A DNA stretch of 64,000 nt from Helicobacter_J cappadocius (GCF_030686155.1 NZ_JAUPEV010000006.1:47539-111538); one strand, 5' to 3'; counted from the first letter of the stretch, positions 35,595 through 45,261 are shown. Numbers and translations: made by a program. The notes: generated by a model not told the origin, from the letters alone.

Positions 35595-36857
35595 TCAGAA
35601 TGAAAAACTCCCACCTAGCTTCAAATCTAAGTATCTTGGGATTTTGTAACCTTTGGCTTCTCCTATTTTTGTTCCTGTTTGTATAGAAATATCAAAAAGC
35701 CCTAGTATATTAATCCCTCCTGTCAATATCACCCCATCATCTTGTCTAATATCCTTCATAAGCCCTGCTCTTAAATCAACATATTTCAGATCAAATTTAA
35801 CCCCGCCCCCAATCATCTGGCTTTGTTGTTTTTCATAGCTGAAATTCAACATATCATTGGGCAAAATATCTGCATCCAAAGCAAGTGTAAAATAACGTTC
35901 ATTGTAAGCTATACCAATTCGATACTGAGGCTTTATCATAATATTTTCGGTAGAATATTTAAAAATTGGACTATTGACATTTTTTGCTACAATTCCAAGT
36001 GTAAGATAACGAAACTTCGGAAAATCAATTTCATACATCATCCCCAAATCAACCCCAAAGTTTGTAGAGGATTCATAGCTTCCTTTAGAAAAGGGGTTCT
36101 TAAAATTATCTTGGCTAAATGAGTTGCCTAGATAAATATTATCTACGGAAAATACACCATTCATCAACTTTAATGCAACTCCAAAGTTTAAATTAGAATT
36201 TTCCAGATATAGAGTTTTTGCATATGCAATCGGTATTTCAGAAAGAACAAAAGTAGAGGTCACAAGCTTATGCACATTCCCCTGCTGAAGTGCATAAACA
36301 AGAGAATGAGCCTGATAATCAGCTTGAGTAGTGGGCACTGAATCATAACCCCCCATTCCATTTGTTATAAGTTTGTGATAATTGGCACCATCTTGGACAA
36401 TCAAATCCATACGATCAGGATCTGTTGCAACAGAAAGATTTGCATAAGCTGATCCAAAATACGCTAAGGATACAACACCAAATTCTTCCCTAATAACAGA
36501 AGATGAAAGTTGAAAAACAATTCCATTTTGACTGATGATGCTTAAATTATTATCAGTCAAGATATCCTTAAAAGATTCTAGGCTCTCAGGAGAAGATGCG
36601 ATATTTCGAAAATCTACATTAGCGAGTTTATCTATATTCTTTTGCCTATACTGAACGCCAATGCTATACCCAAATTTTGTTTTATTATCAGCACTCAAGA
36701 GTGCGGGATTATAATATATCCCATAAGGAGAAGAGCTCAATGCCACTCCCGCTCCACCCATACCAGCAGAGACATTTCCCATTCCCCCAAACTCAAGTGC
36801 AGCAACATTTGAGAAAAATGTTCCTAAAGCACCTAAGAATATAAGGATCTTTTTCAA
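35595..36857 (-). CDS. Outer-membrane beta-barrel protein, TraF_2-like
   Basis: The 420-residue protein has a signal peptide (MKKILIFLGALGTFFSNVAA) and then FGGMGNVSAGMGGAGVALSS and PYGIYYNPALLS, the start typical of the conjugal-transfer TraF-like/OmpP1-like barrel family found in many epsilonproteobacteria. The remainder alternates as beta strands and ends in Phe (LGGSFSF), the usual outer-membrane insertion signal. Despite the family name there is no conjugation gene nearby. Role unknown: possibly a porin or structural barrel. Confidence 0.7.
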   Translation of the reverse strand: MKKILIFLGALGTFFSNVAALEFGGMGNVSAGMGGAGVALSSSPYGIYYNPALLSADNKTKFGYSIGVQYRQKNIDKLANVDFRNIASSPESLESFKDILTDNNLSIISQNGIVFQLSSSVIREEFGVVSLAYFGSAYANLSVATDPDRMDLIVQDGANYHKLITNGMGGYDSVPTTQADYQAHSLVYALQQGNVHKLVTSTFVLSEIPIAYAKTLYLENSNLNFGVALKLMNGVFSVDNIYLGNSFSQDNFKNPFSKGSYESSTNFGVDLGMMYEIDFPKFRYLTLGIVAKNVNSPIFKYSTENIMIKPQYRIGIAYNERYFTLALDADILPNDMLNFSYEKQQSQMIGGGVKFDLKYVDLRAGLMKDIRQDDGVILTGGINILGLFDISIQTGTKIGEAKGYKIPRYLDLKLGGSFSF

Positions 36858-36912
36858 TGAATACCTCTAATTGAGTATATATATTTCATAAAAACTCAAG
36901 GCTTTATCAAAT

Positions 36913-37329
36913 TTATTTTGCAACCAAAACAGGAATAGGCGATGAGTTGATAAAACTATTTTGATGGGAGCTGAATATTCGATGCAACAATGATGACTCA
37001 CTCGCACCAATTACCAACAAATCATATTGATCGGCAATCTCCAAAACAACATCAATAGGATTACCTGTTTTAAGAATCTTTTCACATTTTAAGCCTTCTT
37101 TTTCAAAGGTTTTTTCAAACTCATCAAGAATCTCATTTGATTTTTCTTTTTCGATATTTTCAATTGTTCCATAATCCACAATCCCACTTTCAGCATAGAC
37201 CAAAACTTCAGGAGTTACATGCAAAAGAGTCAGAGCAACTTTATCCTGACTACCAAATATATTAATAATGGTTTTTATGGCTCTCCTGCATTCTTCTGTA
37301 TCACTCACACCAAATAATAGTTTTACCAT
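36913..37329 (-). CDS. Universal stress protein family protein
   Basis: The 138-residue protein has an UspA fold: KLLFGVSDTEECRRAI at the start, LTLLHVTPE, and LLVIGASESSLLHRIF near the C-terminus. The ATP-binding G-x2-G-x9-G(S/T) motif is degenerate: only the first Gly remains and the region reads ASESSLLHRIFSSHQNSFINSS. It may therefore belong to the non-ATP-binding class. It lies 12 bp after moeA and is probably in that operon. Confidence 0.82.
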   Translation of the reverse strand: MVKLLFGVSDTEECRRAIKTIINIFGSQDKVALTLLHVTPEVLVYAESGIVDYGTIENIEKEKSNEILDEFEKTFEKEGLKCEKILKTGNPIDVVLEIADQYDLLVIGASESSLLHRIFSSHQNSFINSSPIPVLVAK

Positions 37330-37341
37330 TTTGAACTCCTC

Positions 37342-38568
37342 TTATTCATTGATAATATCAAATATTGTATCAGAAAATTCCATAACATAAGGCAAAATTT
37401 TTATGTCCTCTTGTATCTGAGAAATCTTCTCTCCTATAATTGCAATACTGTCGCATTCATTAATCACACTAATAGCATTTGATCCATAATTTCCACCCTT
37501 ATAAACTTCAAACTCTCCTTTAGTATATCTACCTAAAACCATATTTACTCTTCCATTTTTTAGCTTAATAGGGGCTTTTAACTTTGCAAAAATGGGTTTT
37601 GGATAGATTTTATTTGCTCCAGAGAGTTTTTGAATCGTTGGCAAAATAATAGTGTTGAGAAGAGTGATTGCACTAAGTGGGTTTCCAGGTAAAGAAAAAA
37701 TCGTAGAATTTCCCAATACGGCTAACATAATAGCACGTCCAGGCTTGATATTTATTCCGTGATATTTGATTTGAGCACCAGAATTTTTCAGAGATTTTTC
37801 GAAAAAATCAGCCTCCCCAACGCTCACTCCACCACTAGTAATAACAATGTCGTATTTTTGAAACACTTCAATTTCTTTTTTTAAAACATCAAGATCATCC
37901 TTCAAAACACCTAAATATTCAGCCACATATCCATAAGCTCGTAATAAAGCTATGATAGAGACCGCATTGATATTATATATTTGATGTTCTTTTGCACTCT
38001 CCCCAGGTTCAATGATTTCATTTCCGCTAGAATACACGGCGATTTTAAGTCTCTTATAAACCTCCACATTTTTGACACCCTGAGAAGCTATGAGGCCAAT
38101 AAGTCCATGAGTAAGTCTATCCCCCTTTTTTGCTATTAGATCTCCTATAGATTTTTCCTCACCTTTAAATCGAATATTTGCATTTGGTTTGAAATCTTTT
38201 ACAACTCTTATATAACCATTATCCTTGAGTTCCACATCTTCAAAAGGAACAACTACTTCACTCCCCTTAGGTAGCATCCCCCCTGTCATCACTTTTATAC
38301 ATTCTCCATCTAAAATCTCTAAATCTCGTGCATCATCTCCAGCTAAAACCCTGCCATTAATTTTAATATTCTTTTTGATGTCTGAAATTTTCAGTGCATA
38401 GCCATCCATAGCAGAATTATCAAATGCTGGAAGAGATTTTTCACAGATAATATCTCTTGCCAAAATCTCTCCAAAAGCCTCATAAATACTTTTTTGTATA
38501 ACTCCTAGCACTACAGCACGAATGGATGAATTGATTTCTTGTGCTTGTTTTAAAGAAATTGCATCCAT
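37342..38568 (-). CDS. moeA: Molybdopterin molybdenumtransferase MoeA
   Basis: Inserts molybdate into adenylated molybdopterin to form the molybdenum cofactor. In the 408-residue protein, FDNSAMDGYALK near 45-56, VMTGGMLPKGSEVVVPFED, the central IVITSGGVSVGEADFFEK and the downstream FSLPGNPLSAITLLN are MoeA signatures. It lies between fliR and the stress protein gene; moeA beside fliR is also what I recall in H. pylori (HP0172/HP0173). No other molybdenum gene is in the window. Confidence 0.95.
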   Translation of the reverse strand: MDAISLKQAQEINSSIRAVVLGVIQKSIYEAFGEILARDIICEKSLPAFDNSAMDGYALKISDIKKNIKINGRVLAGDDARDLEILDGECIKVMTGGMLPKGSEVVVPFEDVELKDNGYIRVVKDFKPNANIRFKGEEKSIGDLIAKKGDRLTHGLIGLIASQGVKNVEVYKRLKIAVYSSGNEIIEPGESAKEHQIYNINAVSIIALLRAYGYVAEYLGVLKDDLDVLKKEIEVFQKYDIVITSGGVSVGEADFFEKSLKNSGAQIKYHGINIKPGRAIMLAVLGNSTIFSLPGNPLSAITLLNTIILPTIQKLSGANKIYPKPIFAKLKAPIKLKNGRVNMVLGRYTKGEFEVYKGGNYGSNAISVINECDSIAIIGEKISQIQEDIKILPYVMEFSDTIFDIINE

Positions 38569-38578
38569 ATACTTCCTT

Positions 38579-39343
38579 TCAAAATAATTTTTTTAATGCT
38601 AAAAATGCCAAATTCAATTCATCTTTAAAGCGAATCATAATTGCAGGAATAATCAATATAATCACTACCAAAGCAATACCTATTTTTACAGGAAAACCAA
38701 TTGCTAAAAGATTGAATTGTGGGTGAGTTTTCATGATCATGCCAAAAATAATATCACTCAAAAGCACTAACCCCAAAATAGGAAACGCCATTGCAAAACC
38801 GATTAGAAACATATCTGTGAATGCCTTTGTCAAATAAGATACAATATCATTACTCAATACAAACCCTCCTAGAGGAATACTTGAAAGAGTATGTGCGACA
38901 AACATTAACACAAAATGATGAAAATTAGCACTAAGTGCGATAACAATTGCCAAAAGAGAGATTGCTTGACCTACAATAGGTTTTTGAGATCCACTCATTG
39001 GATCATATGCACTTGCCATCGTAAGCCCCATCGAGAAACTAATAGAATCTCCTGCAAAACTAATCGCTCCAAATACAATCTGCAAAGCCAATGAAGCCAC
39101 AAAGCCCAAAAGTATCTCCATCGCTCCAGCTATAAGAAAAGTATCTATAGTAAAATTAAATGCAGGATGTGGAAGAAGAGGAAAAAATAACACTGTCATA
39201 AAAAAAGTCAAAGCTCCGCGAACAGAGATCGGAACAAGCTGATTATCAAAGAATGGGAAAAAAGTAAAAACTCCTGCAAATCGCAACAATAGTAAAAGAA
39301 AATTTCCCACATTCCCATCAGTGAGAGTGCTTAGAAGTTCCAT
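38579..39343 (-). CDS. fliR: Flagellar export apparatus protein FliR
   Basis: Inner-membrane component of the flagellar type III export gate, with FliP and FliQ. The 254-residue protein is hydrophobic, with about six transmembrane segments. It contains FLLLLLRFAGVFTFFPFF near the start, and FAGDSISFSMGLTMASAYDP and MAFPILGLVLLSDIIFG further on, which match the FliR/SpaR family. Its ATG overlaps the HD-protein stop as TAATG. No sigma-54-like promoter was seen directly upstream. Confidence 0.93.
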   Translation of the reverse strand: MELLSTLTDGNVGNFLLLLLRFAGVFTFFPFFDNQLVPISVRGALTFFMTVLFFPLLPHPAFNFTIDTFLIAGAMEILLGFVASLALQIVFGAISFAGDSISFSMGLTMASAYDPMSGSQKPIVGQAISLLAIVIALSANFHHFVLMFVAHTLSSIPLGGFVLSNDIVSYLTKAFTDMFLIGFAMAFPILGLVLLSDIIFGMIMKTHPQFNLLAIGFPVKIGIALVVIILIIPAIMIRFKDELNLAFLALKKLF

Positions 39344-40557
39344 TATTCAAAATCCCTAAAAATAGACCCTATATCTACATCAGCAACAACATAACTAGAA
39401 CATTTTTGAAAAATACTCTTTGCCCCATCACTAAGTTCAAGGCTTGATATACCATGAGAAATAGATATTTTTGCTTCCAAAAAGGCACTCAGATTGTCGC
39501 ATATTTTCAAAAACTCTCCATAAACAGGGCTATACTCATCATAATTATAATTTTCCATTAAATCTTTTGCGTCTTTGGCAACTTTGGTAAAACACTCCAC
39601 CTTATAACGATTACTAAACTCATTTTGGGTGAAATATACAATATCATCAGCAATATTATGAGGCACAATAGACAATATCTTACTCCTAACAGCTTCTTCT
39701 TCTATTTTTTTAATATGATCATCTAGCCCCATCACATTGCGCTTGATAGGTGAAATAATATCCCTTGTGAGTATCTCTGGAAGATCATGAAAAAGACCTC
39801 CTAAGAAATGGTTGATTCGCATTTGTTTGCAGGTTTTAATATCTAAACTGAGCAAATATGCACTGATTGCCACTATCAAGGTATGTCCCAAAACACTTGT
39901 AGCAGGAACTCTTGGAGTTTGACTCCAACGTTTTTGAAATCTAAGTTGTCCAAACATTGTGACAAGCTCACGTACCTTCTGAAACATCACAATCTTTTGT
40001 ACTCCAGACAAATGATAATGTTCCTCAACCTCATCATCAATAATTTTTTTGATATTTTTCATATCATACATATAAGGATTAAAATTATATATAATATCAA
40101 ACTCCCATTTAGAAGCATAAAAATGTGCCGCTCTAAGTATCTCAACTTCTATAGAAACAGTAGAGGTGGATAAATACTGCTCCATCTCAACAAAAAACTC
40201 ATACTCGCCTAGCTCTTCTTGTAATTCAGCAATAACATAACGGGCAAGTTCGGTTTGATGGTGTTTTTGGAGTTGATGAAAAACAGGGGGTTTAATATCA
40301 GTAAGAACTACACGTGCAAAAAATTCAAAACAAAAGTATTTAATAAGCTTTTCCCAATCAATACAAATCCCTCTTTCTTGTTCTTCATATCTTGCTAGAA
40401 GATAGGCGATGACCATTTTATGGGCTTGTTTGTCAAGCTCGACAAACTCCACTGGACAAGCCTGATCATTCCATCTACGTATAGAAGCTGCTACAAAAAG
40501 CCGACGTAAAAGCTTTGATTTCAAACGAGGTTTTGAAAGTTGCATAGGTATTTCCAT
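39343..40557 (-). CDS. HD-domain phosphohydrolase family protein
   Basis: The 404-residue cytoplasmic protein has a central HD domain: GHTLIVAISAYLLSLD gives the first His, and FLGGLFHDLPEILTRDIISP (near 270-290) gives the HD pair and following ligands, as in the YfbR/HD_3 nucleotidase-like families. The N-terminal 200 residues are unusual and not recognised. It heads an operon with fliR (TAATG overlap), moeA and the stress protein. An in-frame ATG at 40545 is an alternative start. The substrate, possibly a nucleotide, is not evident. Confidence 0.75.
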   Translation of the reverse strand: MEIPMQLSKPRLKSKLLRRLFVAASIRRWNDQACPVEFVELDKQAHKMVIAYLLARYEEQERGICIDWEKLIKYFCFEFFARVVLTDIKPPVFHQLQKHHQTELARYVIAELQEELGEYEFFVEMEQYLSTSTVSIEVEILRAAHFYASKWEFDIIYNFNPYMYDMKNIKKIIDDEVEEHYHLSGVQKIVMFQKVRELVTMFGQLRFQKRWSQTPRVPATSVLGHTLIVAISAYLLSLDIKTCKQMRINHFLGGLFHDLPEILTRDIISPIKRNVMGLDDHIKKIEEEAVRSKILSIVPHNIADDIVYFTQNEFSNRYKVECFTKVAKDAKDLMENYNYDEYSPVYGEFLKICDNLSAFLEAKISISHGISSLELSDGAKSIFQKCSSYVVADVDIGSIFRDFE

Positions 40558-40619
40558 ATATTAAATATTGTTTAATTTTACCATAGTTTTATAAGGCATA
40601 AGAAGTGCTAGAGATGGAA

Positions 40620-40633
40620 GGGGCAAAAGCCCC
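40620..40633 (-). terminator. GC-rich hairpin after the FecA-like receptor gene
   Basis: GGGGC/GCCCC with a 4-nt loop lies 10 bp beyond the stop of the minus-strand receptor gene. Only TTCC follows on that strand, so the U-tract is weak, but the position and stable stem suggest a terminator or 3' stabilising stem. Confidence 0.45.
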
Positions 40634-40643
40634 AAAAAAAGAT

Positions 40644-42794
40644 TTAGAAATTATAACTTACATACACACTTACAGATCTTCCAGGTGCTGCTTGTCTTCC
40701 CACAGGAGAAGTACCAATACCCCTAAAATAGTACTTCATGTTAAAAATATTATTCATAGCCAAACTTCCACTGATGCTTTGTCTTCCAGACTTCCAAAGA
40801 GTTCTTGAGACTTGAGCATTCCATACCCAATACCATGGGAGTTTTCCGGCACTGCCTGAAGAATTTTCAGCAACTGTATTTAAAATATCTGTATATGCAG
40901 GACTATAAAAATAACTAGAAACTCCAAAACTTGTTTTTCCTAATGTATAAATTCCATCAAATACAAACTGATGAGGAGAAACATAAGGAAGCTCTTTGCC
41001 TTTGATATTTACACCTGCTTTATTTGCTTTATTATTTGCAACCGCAGCATTTGTATAGGTATATGCTGCATGGAGAGTTAGATTTTCAATAGGTGAATAA
41101 TATCCCTCTAATTCTACCCCTTGAGATATAGCAGATATAGGTTCTGTAGCGAATTTTCCAGTGCGATAATTATCTGCAAAAACTGCAAAATAATTCACAT
41201 TCATAGATAACATATCATTTAGAGCATATCGTGTCCCAACTTCTGCTGTTTGAAAGGTGGTTACATAATTTGTATCTGTGCCGTCAATATCGCCTGTTTG
41301 AGGTGGAATAAAACTTCTTGTATAATTGGCATAAAAAAGTAAGTCTTTGATGGGCTTGAACCCGATATTAATCGCAGGGTTGAATTGATTATCAATTCGA
41401 TGATAAATACTTGTAGTAGATTTTGATTTATCGGTTTTTTCGTTTGTATAGTTTAAAAGTTCATAACGCAATCCAGGAGTTACGCTAAACATACCATCTA
41501 AAAAACTAAGCTCATCGCTGAGATAAAGTGCTGTATAGTTGTTATGCAACACATAAGGTTTGGGATCTGTTATCGTTCCTGTTGCATAGGTAGTCTTATA
41601 TCCATGTCCATAGATATCTTCAGTGAGAAATCTTGCTCCAGCAATGATGTTTTGCTTCAATACACCAGAGTTAATCGTCATATTCACTTTAGGTTCCACT
41701 CCATTAACTACAAATCTTCGAACATTATCTGAAACATCTGCCGGATTTTTATCATAACCTGCAGAAATCTTATTGTAATTAGAGTCAATAGTAAAATTTC
41801 TCGTCATATCGTGGTTGAAATAGGTAAAAGTAAAGTTTCCACCGACTTTGTCTATATCTCCAAAATAATTCGTATAAGTCACTCCAAATCGCTTTGCCAC
41901 GCCATCATCACTATTGTTTGGACGTTTATTTTGGAATCTATCAATTTCATAATCCTCTACGCTCAAAGAACCTGGATCCTTAGCAAAATAGCTATAGTAT
42001 TGGTAATACATTTTGATATTATTTTCTGCATTGATCTTATAAATTGCATCTAGCATATAGTTCTGCACACTTGTATTGCTATTTTCACGAAAACTCTGAC
42101 CGCCTACATAGTTTGCTTGTGCCTGGATACCAAAATGTTCATTTATCATTCCGCCCGTTTTGAGATAGGTATCAAAAAGCATATTGTTTGCCACAGGTTC
42201 GCCATTTTTTCTAAAAGGTGAGCCCGTGTCTTTTCCCCAAAATGTAATCCTTTCAGAGATCTGATTTTGCCACTGCTCAGGTATATCTTTGGTGATAATA
42301 TTAATAACCCCACCAAAGGTGTTAGGTCCGTATTGCACACTTGCCCCCCCCTTGATAACATCGATGCGATCAACGGCTTCAAAAGTAACAGGAAAAATAG
42401 CTAATTCAAGATTGGAATAAGGACCCCCGTAAATAGGAATACCATCTAAAAGAATCATACCTGTATTGCTATGTCCATTTCCAGCACCACCAAAACCTCT
42501 AAAACTTATCTTTGGCAAAACGCCTGTTCCACTATAATCCCTAATCTGAACACCAGGTATATTCTGCAACGCCTCATCTACAGTTTGATTTGCAGTTTCT
42601 TTGAGTTGTTTTCCTGATATAACAGTTCTAGATCCCATATAGTTTTTGACCTCATCAGAACGCCAACTCTCTGGAGCACTATCAACTCTCTCAGCAGAAG
42701 CCTCAACCTTTTGGAGAGTATAATCTTGTGTAGAATCGTCTGCATTAAGCCCTACCAATAACCCTAATCCTAGAAACACTAGTTTCATTCTCAT
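40644..42794 (-). CDS. TonB-dependent outer-membrane receptor, FecA-like
   Basis: Outer-membrane receptor for an iron chelate, 716 residues. After a signal peptide (MRMKLVFLGLGLLVGLNA) comes the plug domain: GSRTVISGKQLKETANQTVDE, the RGFGGAGNGHSN segment, ILLDGIPIYGGPYSNLELAIFP and IDVIKGGASVQYGPNTFGGV. The 22-stranded barrel follows and ends in SVYVSYNF. The plug is close in style to Helicobacter FecA (iron dicitrate) receptors. The codons for KGGAS include a run of eight G (C8 on the plus strand at 42344-42351), a possible slippage site. Substrate not proven. Confidence 0.85.
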   Translation of the reverse strand: MRMKLVFLGLGLLVGLNADDSTQDYTLQKVEASAERVDSAPESWRSDEVKNYMGSRTVISGKQLKETANQTVDEALQNIPGVQIRDYSGTGVLPKISFRGFGGAGNGHSNTGMILLDGIPIYGGPYSNLELAIFPVTFEAVDRIDVIKGGASVQYGPNTFGGVINIITKDIPEQWQNQISERITFWGKDTGSPFRKNGEPVANNMLFDTYLKTGGMINEHFGIQAQANYVGGQSFRENSNTSVQNYMLDAIYKINAENNIKMYYQYYSYFAKDPGSLSVEDYEIDRFQNKRPNNSDDGVAKRFGVTYTNYFGDIDKVGGNFTFTYFNHDMTRNFTIDSNYNKISAGYDKNPADVSDNVRRFVVNGVEPKVNMTINSGVLKQNIIAGARFLTEDIYGHGYKTTYATGTITDPKPYVLHNNYTALYLSDELSFLDGMFSVTPGLRYELLNYTNEKTDKSKSTTSIYHRIDNQFNPAINIGFKPIKDLLFYANYTRSFIPPQTGDIDGTDTNYVTTFQTAEVGTRYALNDMLSMNVNYFAVFADNYRTGKFATEPISAISQGVELEGYYSPIENLTLHAAYTYTNAAVANNKANKAGVNIKGKELPYVSPHQFVFDGIYTLGKTSFGVSSYFYSPAYTDILNTVAENSSGSAGKLPWYWVWNAQVSRTLWKSGRQSISGSLAMNNIFNMKYYFRGIGTSPVGRQAAPGRSVSVYVSYNF
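42344..42351. repeat. C8 homopolymer in the FecA-like receptor gene
   Basis: Eight consecutive C on the plus strand (G8 in the coding strand) encode part of KGGAS near residue 149 of the receptor plug. The frame is intact at eight. It is the only G/C run of eight or more seen outside the autotransporter/glycosyltransferase block. Confidence 0.9.
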
Positions 42795-42888
42795 ATAAAT
42801 CCTTAACTATAATTTTGATAATTGATTTTGAAATAATATAAAAATGAAAATTAATATCAGTTTAAAAATTAATCACTTATAAGAAGAA

Positions 42889-42915
42889 TCGCCTATTGCA
42901 GATTTTTATAGGCGA
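42889..42915 (-). terminator. Hairpin after the second TonB receptor gene
   Basis: A perfect 8-bp stem TCGCCTAT/ATAGGCGA with an 11-nt loop lies 20 bp past the minus-strand receptor stop and is followed on that strand by TTCTTCTTAT. It is probably a rho-independent terminator separating the two receptor genes. Confidence 0.6.
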
Positions 42916-42934
42916 AATAAAATGCTAGGATAGA

Positions 42935-45088
42935 CTAAAAATTCATACTCAATGATATCCAAAATCTCCTGCCCTCTTGGGTAACATTGTATCGATTTAC
43001 AATAATATCGTGTTTTTTACTATCTTGTTTTACATAAGTGTAGTCTTGGAAATTTTTATCAAATAGATTATAGACTCCAAAACTTCCTCGCAAGTTTTTG
43101 CTAAATGAATAACTTGCAACCAAATCAAACACCGCATAAGGATTATAATGCCCAATAGCTGTTGCAATCTCTGAACCTTTTGCACCATTTATTACTGAAG
43201 TGGTAGGCAAAATTGCTCTTGAGGATTTGTAATTTCCCATAAAATAAATATCAAATGCCTTGTATGTATAATCAAGCTTTCCATAAACTTGATGTCTTGG
43301 AGTATCTACAAGCGGAGAATTTTTATACACGCCACTTGTATAATGACTGTCTAAAAATGTATAAGATGCCTGAAGAGAAAATCCAAAAAAACTTTGCGAA
43401 TCAAAATGTAGCTCTACACCCTGCACATAAGCTCTATCTTGATTGGAGAAAAGAAAACAATAATTATAAGATGTCGTGTCATAAGGCACGCAAGTAGGAT
43501 TATCAGATGGACTGACTGAAACTTTTGCTATCTTATCTCTAAAATCATTATAAAAATAAGTCAAACTAGCTTGTCCAGCTTTTGGAACATCAAATACTGC
43601 TGAGATTTCATAGTTGATACTGTGTTCGGGTTTTAGATTTGGATTACCTATATAAGGAAATGCTCCTTGTGATCCATAGCCATTGACACCATTTACAAGT
43701 TCATTAATATAAGGAGCCTTGTAACCTGTAGAAATTCCGCCCTTGATAGTAAAAAAACTAACAGGCGTATAAGCTGCATAAACTCTAGGAGAAAAATTTG
43801 AATGGTAGGTCTGATTATAATCATAACGCAAACCTAATGTAATAGCAAGAACATCTAAAGGATCCCATTCATCTTCTACAAACAAAGCTCCTGTATTTTG
43901 TGCAAACTCTGAAGGCTCTACTAGCAAATCACGCATCCATTGAAACCAATATCTTCCCCCAACAGTGAGATTATTACTATACCAATCCTTACCAAGTGCA
44001 GAAACAAGCTTGGTATCTACAATAACATCGCGTCCCTCTAGTCCTCTGTTGTTATAATTTTTGGTTTTACCTGGCTTATGCCCTATAATACGACCTTTGT
44101 TAGCCGTATCATTGTATTGTATGGAGGTATTCCATTTTCCAAAATCATAACTCCCCTCGTGTGCTAATATAAAATTTGCCCTAGCATTGACATAATCTTT
44201 TGTAGCACTCAAAGCCCCTCCTAGCTGTTCATTAGAGTTATCATAGTCATCATAAAAATACTGGGCATCTATATAAGTATAGTTTTTGTCATCAATTTGA
44301 TAAGCCAATCGCCCACCAATATCATAAATATTTGATTTTGTAGGAAGTCCTATATAAACAGGCGTAGTGGGTTGTCTTATGAGGGTTTGATCTCCTTTGG
44401 TATAAGGCACACTCGTATCCCAAGCGGTACGAAAATATTCTCTGCTTCTAAGTGAGAAAGAAAGCTTGTCTTCAATGATGGGTGCAGATAAATACATATC
44501 TTGAGAATATTGTGAACCATATTTTTCAAAGTGCTGGTTTTGCACACTTGAAAGATTCATTGCTCCTTCAAAATGTTTCATATTGGGTTTTTTGAGGATA
44601 ATATTCACAATCCCTCCAATCGCATCGCTACCATAAAGAGTACTCATAGGTCCTCTAATAACCTCTATCCTATCAATAGAAGATGTCGGGGGAATAAAAC
44701 TTGTAAAGGCTTCTGACCATCCCACATTATCTGTAGCTACATTGCCTCCAGCATCTTGTCTGTGTCCATCCATCATTATAAGTGTATAATCACTAGGCAT
44801 ACCACGAATACTAATATTAAGTCCCCCTGTTTTTCCCATCTCCGTACCAATATCAACGCCCGGTACTCCATTTACTGCACCAGCTAGATCAAAAAACTGC
44901 TTTTGGGTTAGAGATTTTCCAGTAATGATAGAAATACTTGCTGGAGCCTCTTGTATGTTTTGTTCAAATCCACTTGCAGATACAACTGATTTACCTAATG
45001 TGTAAGTCTGTGTATCGCCCACTAGATTATCCTCAGCAAATAATAAAGATAATAAAAATAAAAACGATAGCCATACCTGTTTTTTCAT
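42935..45088 (-). CDS. TonB-dependent outer-membrane receptor, CirA/FepA/CfrA-like
   Basis: Outer-membrane siderophore receptor of 717 residues. A signal peptide (MKKQVWLSFLFLLSLLFA) is followed by the plug: EAPASISIITGKSLTQKQFF, ISIRGMPSDYTLIMMDGHRQ, the GWSEAFTSFIPPTSSIDRIEVIRGPMSTLYGSDA stretch and GGIVNIILKKP. The barrel includes LRYDYNQTYHSNFSPRVYAAY and ends in WISLSMNF. The plug resembles catecholate receptors of the CirA/FepA group, including Campylobacter CfrA. A near-consensus Fur box lies 39 bp upstream of the ATG, so iron repression is likely. Substrate unproven. Confidence 0.87.
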   Translation of the reverse strand: MKKQVWLSFLFLLSLLFAEDNLVGDTQTYTLGKSVVSASGFEQNIQEAPASISIITGKSLTQKQFFDLAGAVNGVPGVDIGTEMGKTGGLNISIRGMPSDYTLIMMDGHRQDAGGNVATDNVGWSEAFTSFIPPTSSIDRIEVIRGPMSTLYGSDAIGGIVNIILKKPNMKHFEGAMNLSSVQNQHFEKYGSQYSQDMYLSAPIIEDKLSFSLRSREYFRTAWDTSVPYTKGDQTLIRQPTTPVYIGLPTKSNIYDIGGRLAYQIDDKNYTYIDAQYFYDDYDNSNEQLGGALSATKDYVNARANFILAHEGSYDFGKWNTSIQYNDTANKGRIIGHKPGKTKNYNNRGLEGRDVIVDTKLVSALGKDWYSNNLTVGGRYWFQWMRDLLVEPSEFAQNTGALFVEDEWDPLDVLAITLGLRYDYNQTYHSNFSPRVYAAYTPVSFFTIKGGISTGYKAPYINELVNGVNGYGSQGAFPYIGNPNLKPEHSINYEISAVFDVPKAGQASLTYFYNDFRDKIAKVSVSPSDNPTCVPYDTTSYNYCFLFSNQDRAYVQGVELHFDSQSFFGFSLQASYTFLDSHYTSGVYKNSPLVDTPRHQVYGKLDYTYKAFDIYFMGNYKSSRAILPTTSVINGAKGSEIATAIGHYNPYAVFDLVASYSFSKNLRGSFGVYNLFDKNFQDYTYVKQDSKKHDIIVNRYNVTQEGRRFWISLSMNF

Positions 45089-45126
45089 AAAAAAACTCCT
45101 TCAAAAATTAAAATTTTTGAATACTA

Positions 45127-45141
45127 TAATAACAATTCTTA
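45127..45141 (-). promoter_or_regulatory. Predicted Fur box upstream of the CirA-like receptor gene
   Basis: TAATAACAATTCTTA matches 12 of 14 defined positions of the Helicobacter Fur consensus TAATAATnATTATTA. It is centred about 46 bp upstream of the receptor ATG, where it would overlap the promoter. The site is a palindrome, so strand is nominal. Confidence 0.65.
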
Positions 45142-45232
45142 TATTCAAATTAATTTATCAAGAAATTATGGATAAAATATGAGGAAATTAAGAGTAGGAA
45201 TAACAATAATACTATGTGTAGATAGTGGAAGA

Positions 45233-45252
45233 TTGACCCAAAAATGGGTCAA
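45233..45252 (-). terminator. Hairpin after the DsbC-like gene
   Basis: A perfect 7-bp inverted repeat TTGACCC/GGGTCAA with a 6-nt loop lies 9 bp past the stop of the minus-strand DsbC-like gene. No T-run follows, so termination efficiency is uncertain. Confidence 0.45.
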
Positions 45253-45261
45253 AATATAAGA

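Noticed and set aside
35595..36857. TraF-like protein as evidence of a conjugation system
   Set aside because: The family name is historical; no pilus, relaxase or coupling protein gene lies nearby, and the protein reads as an ordinary outer-membrane barrel.
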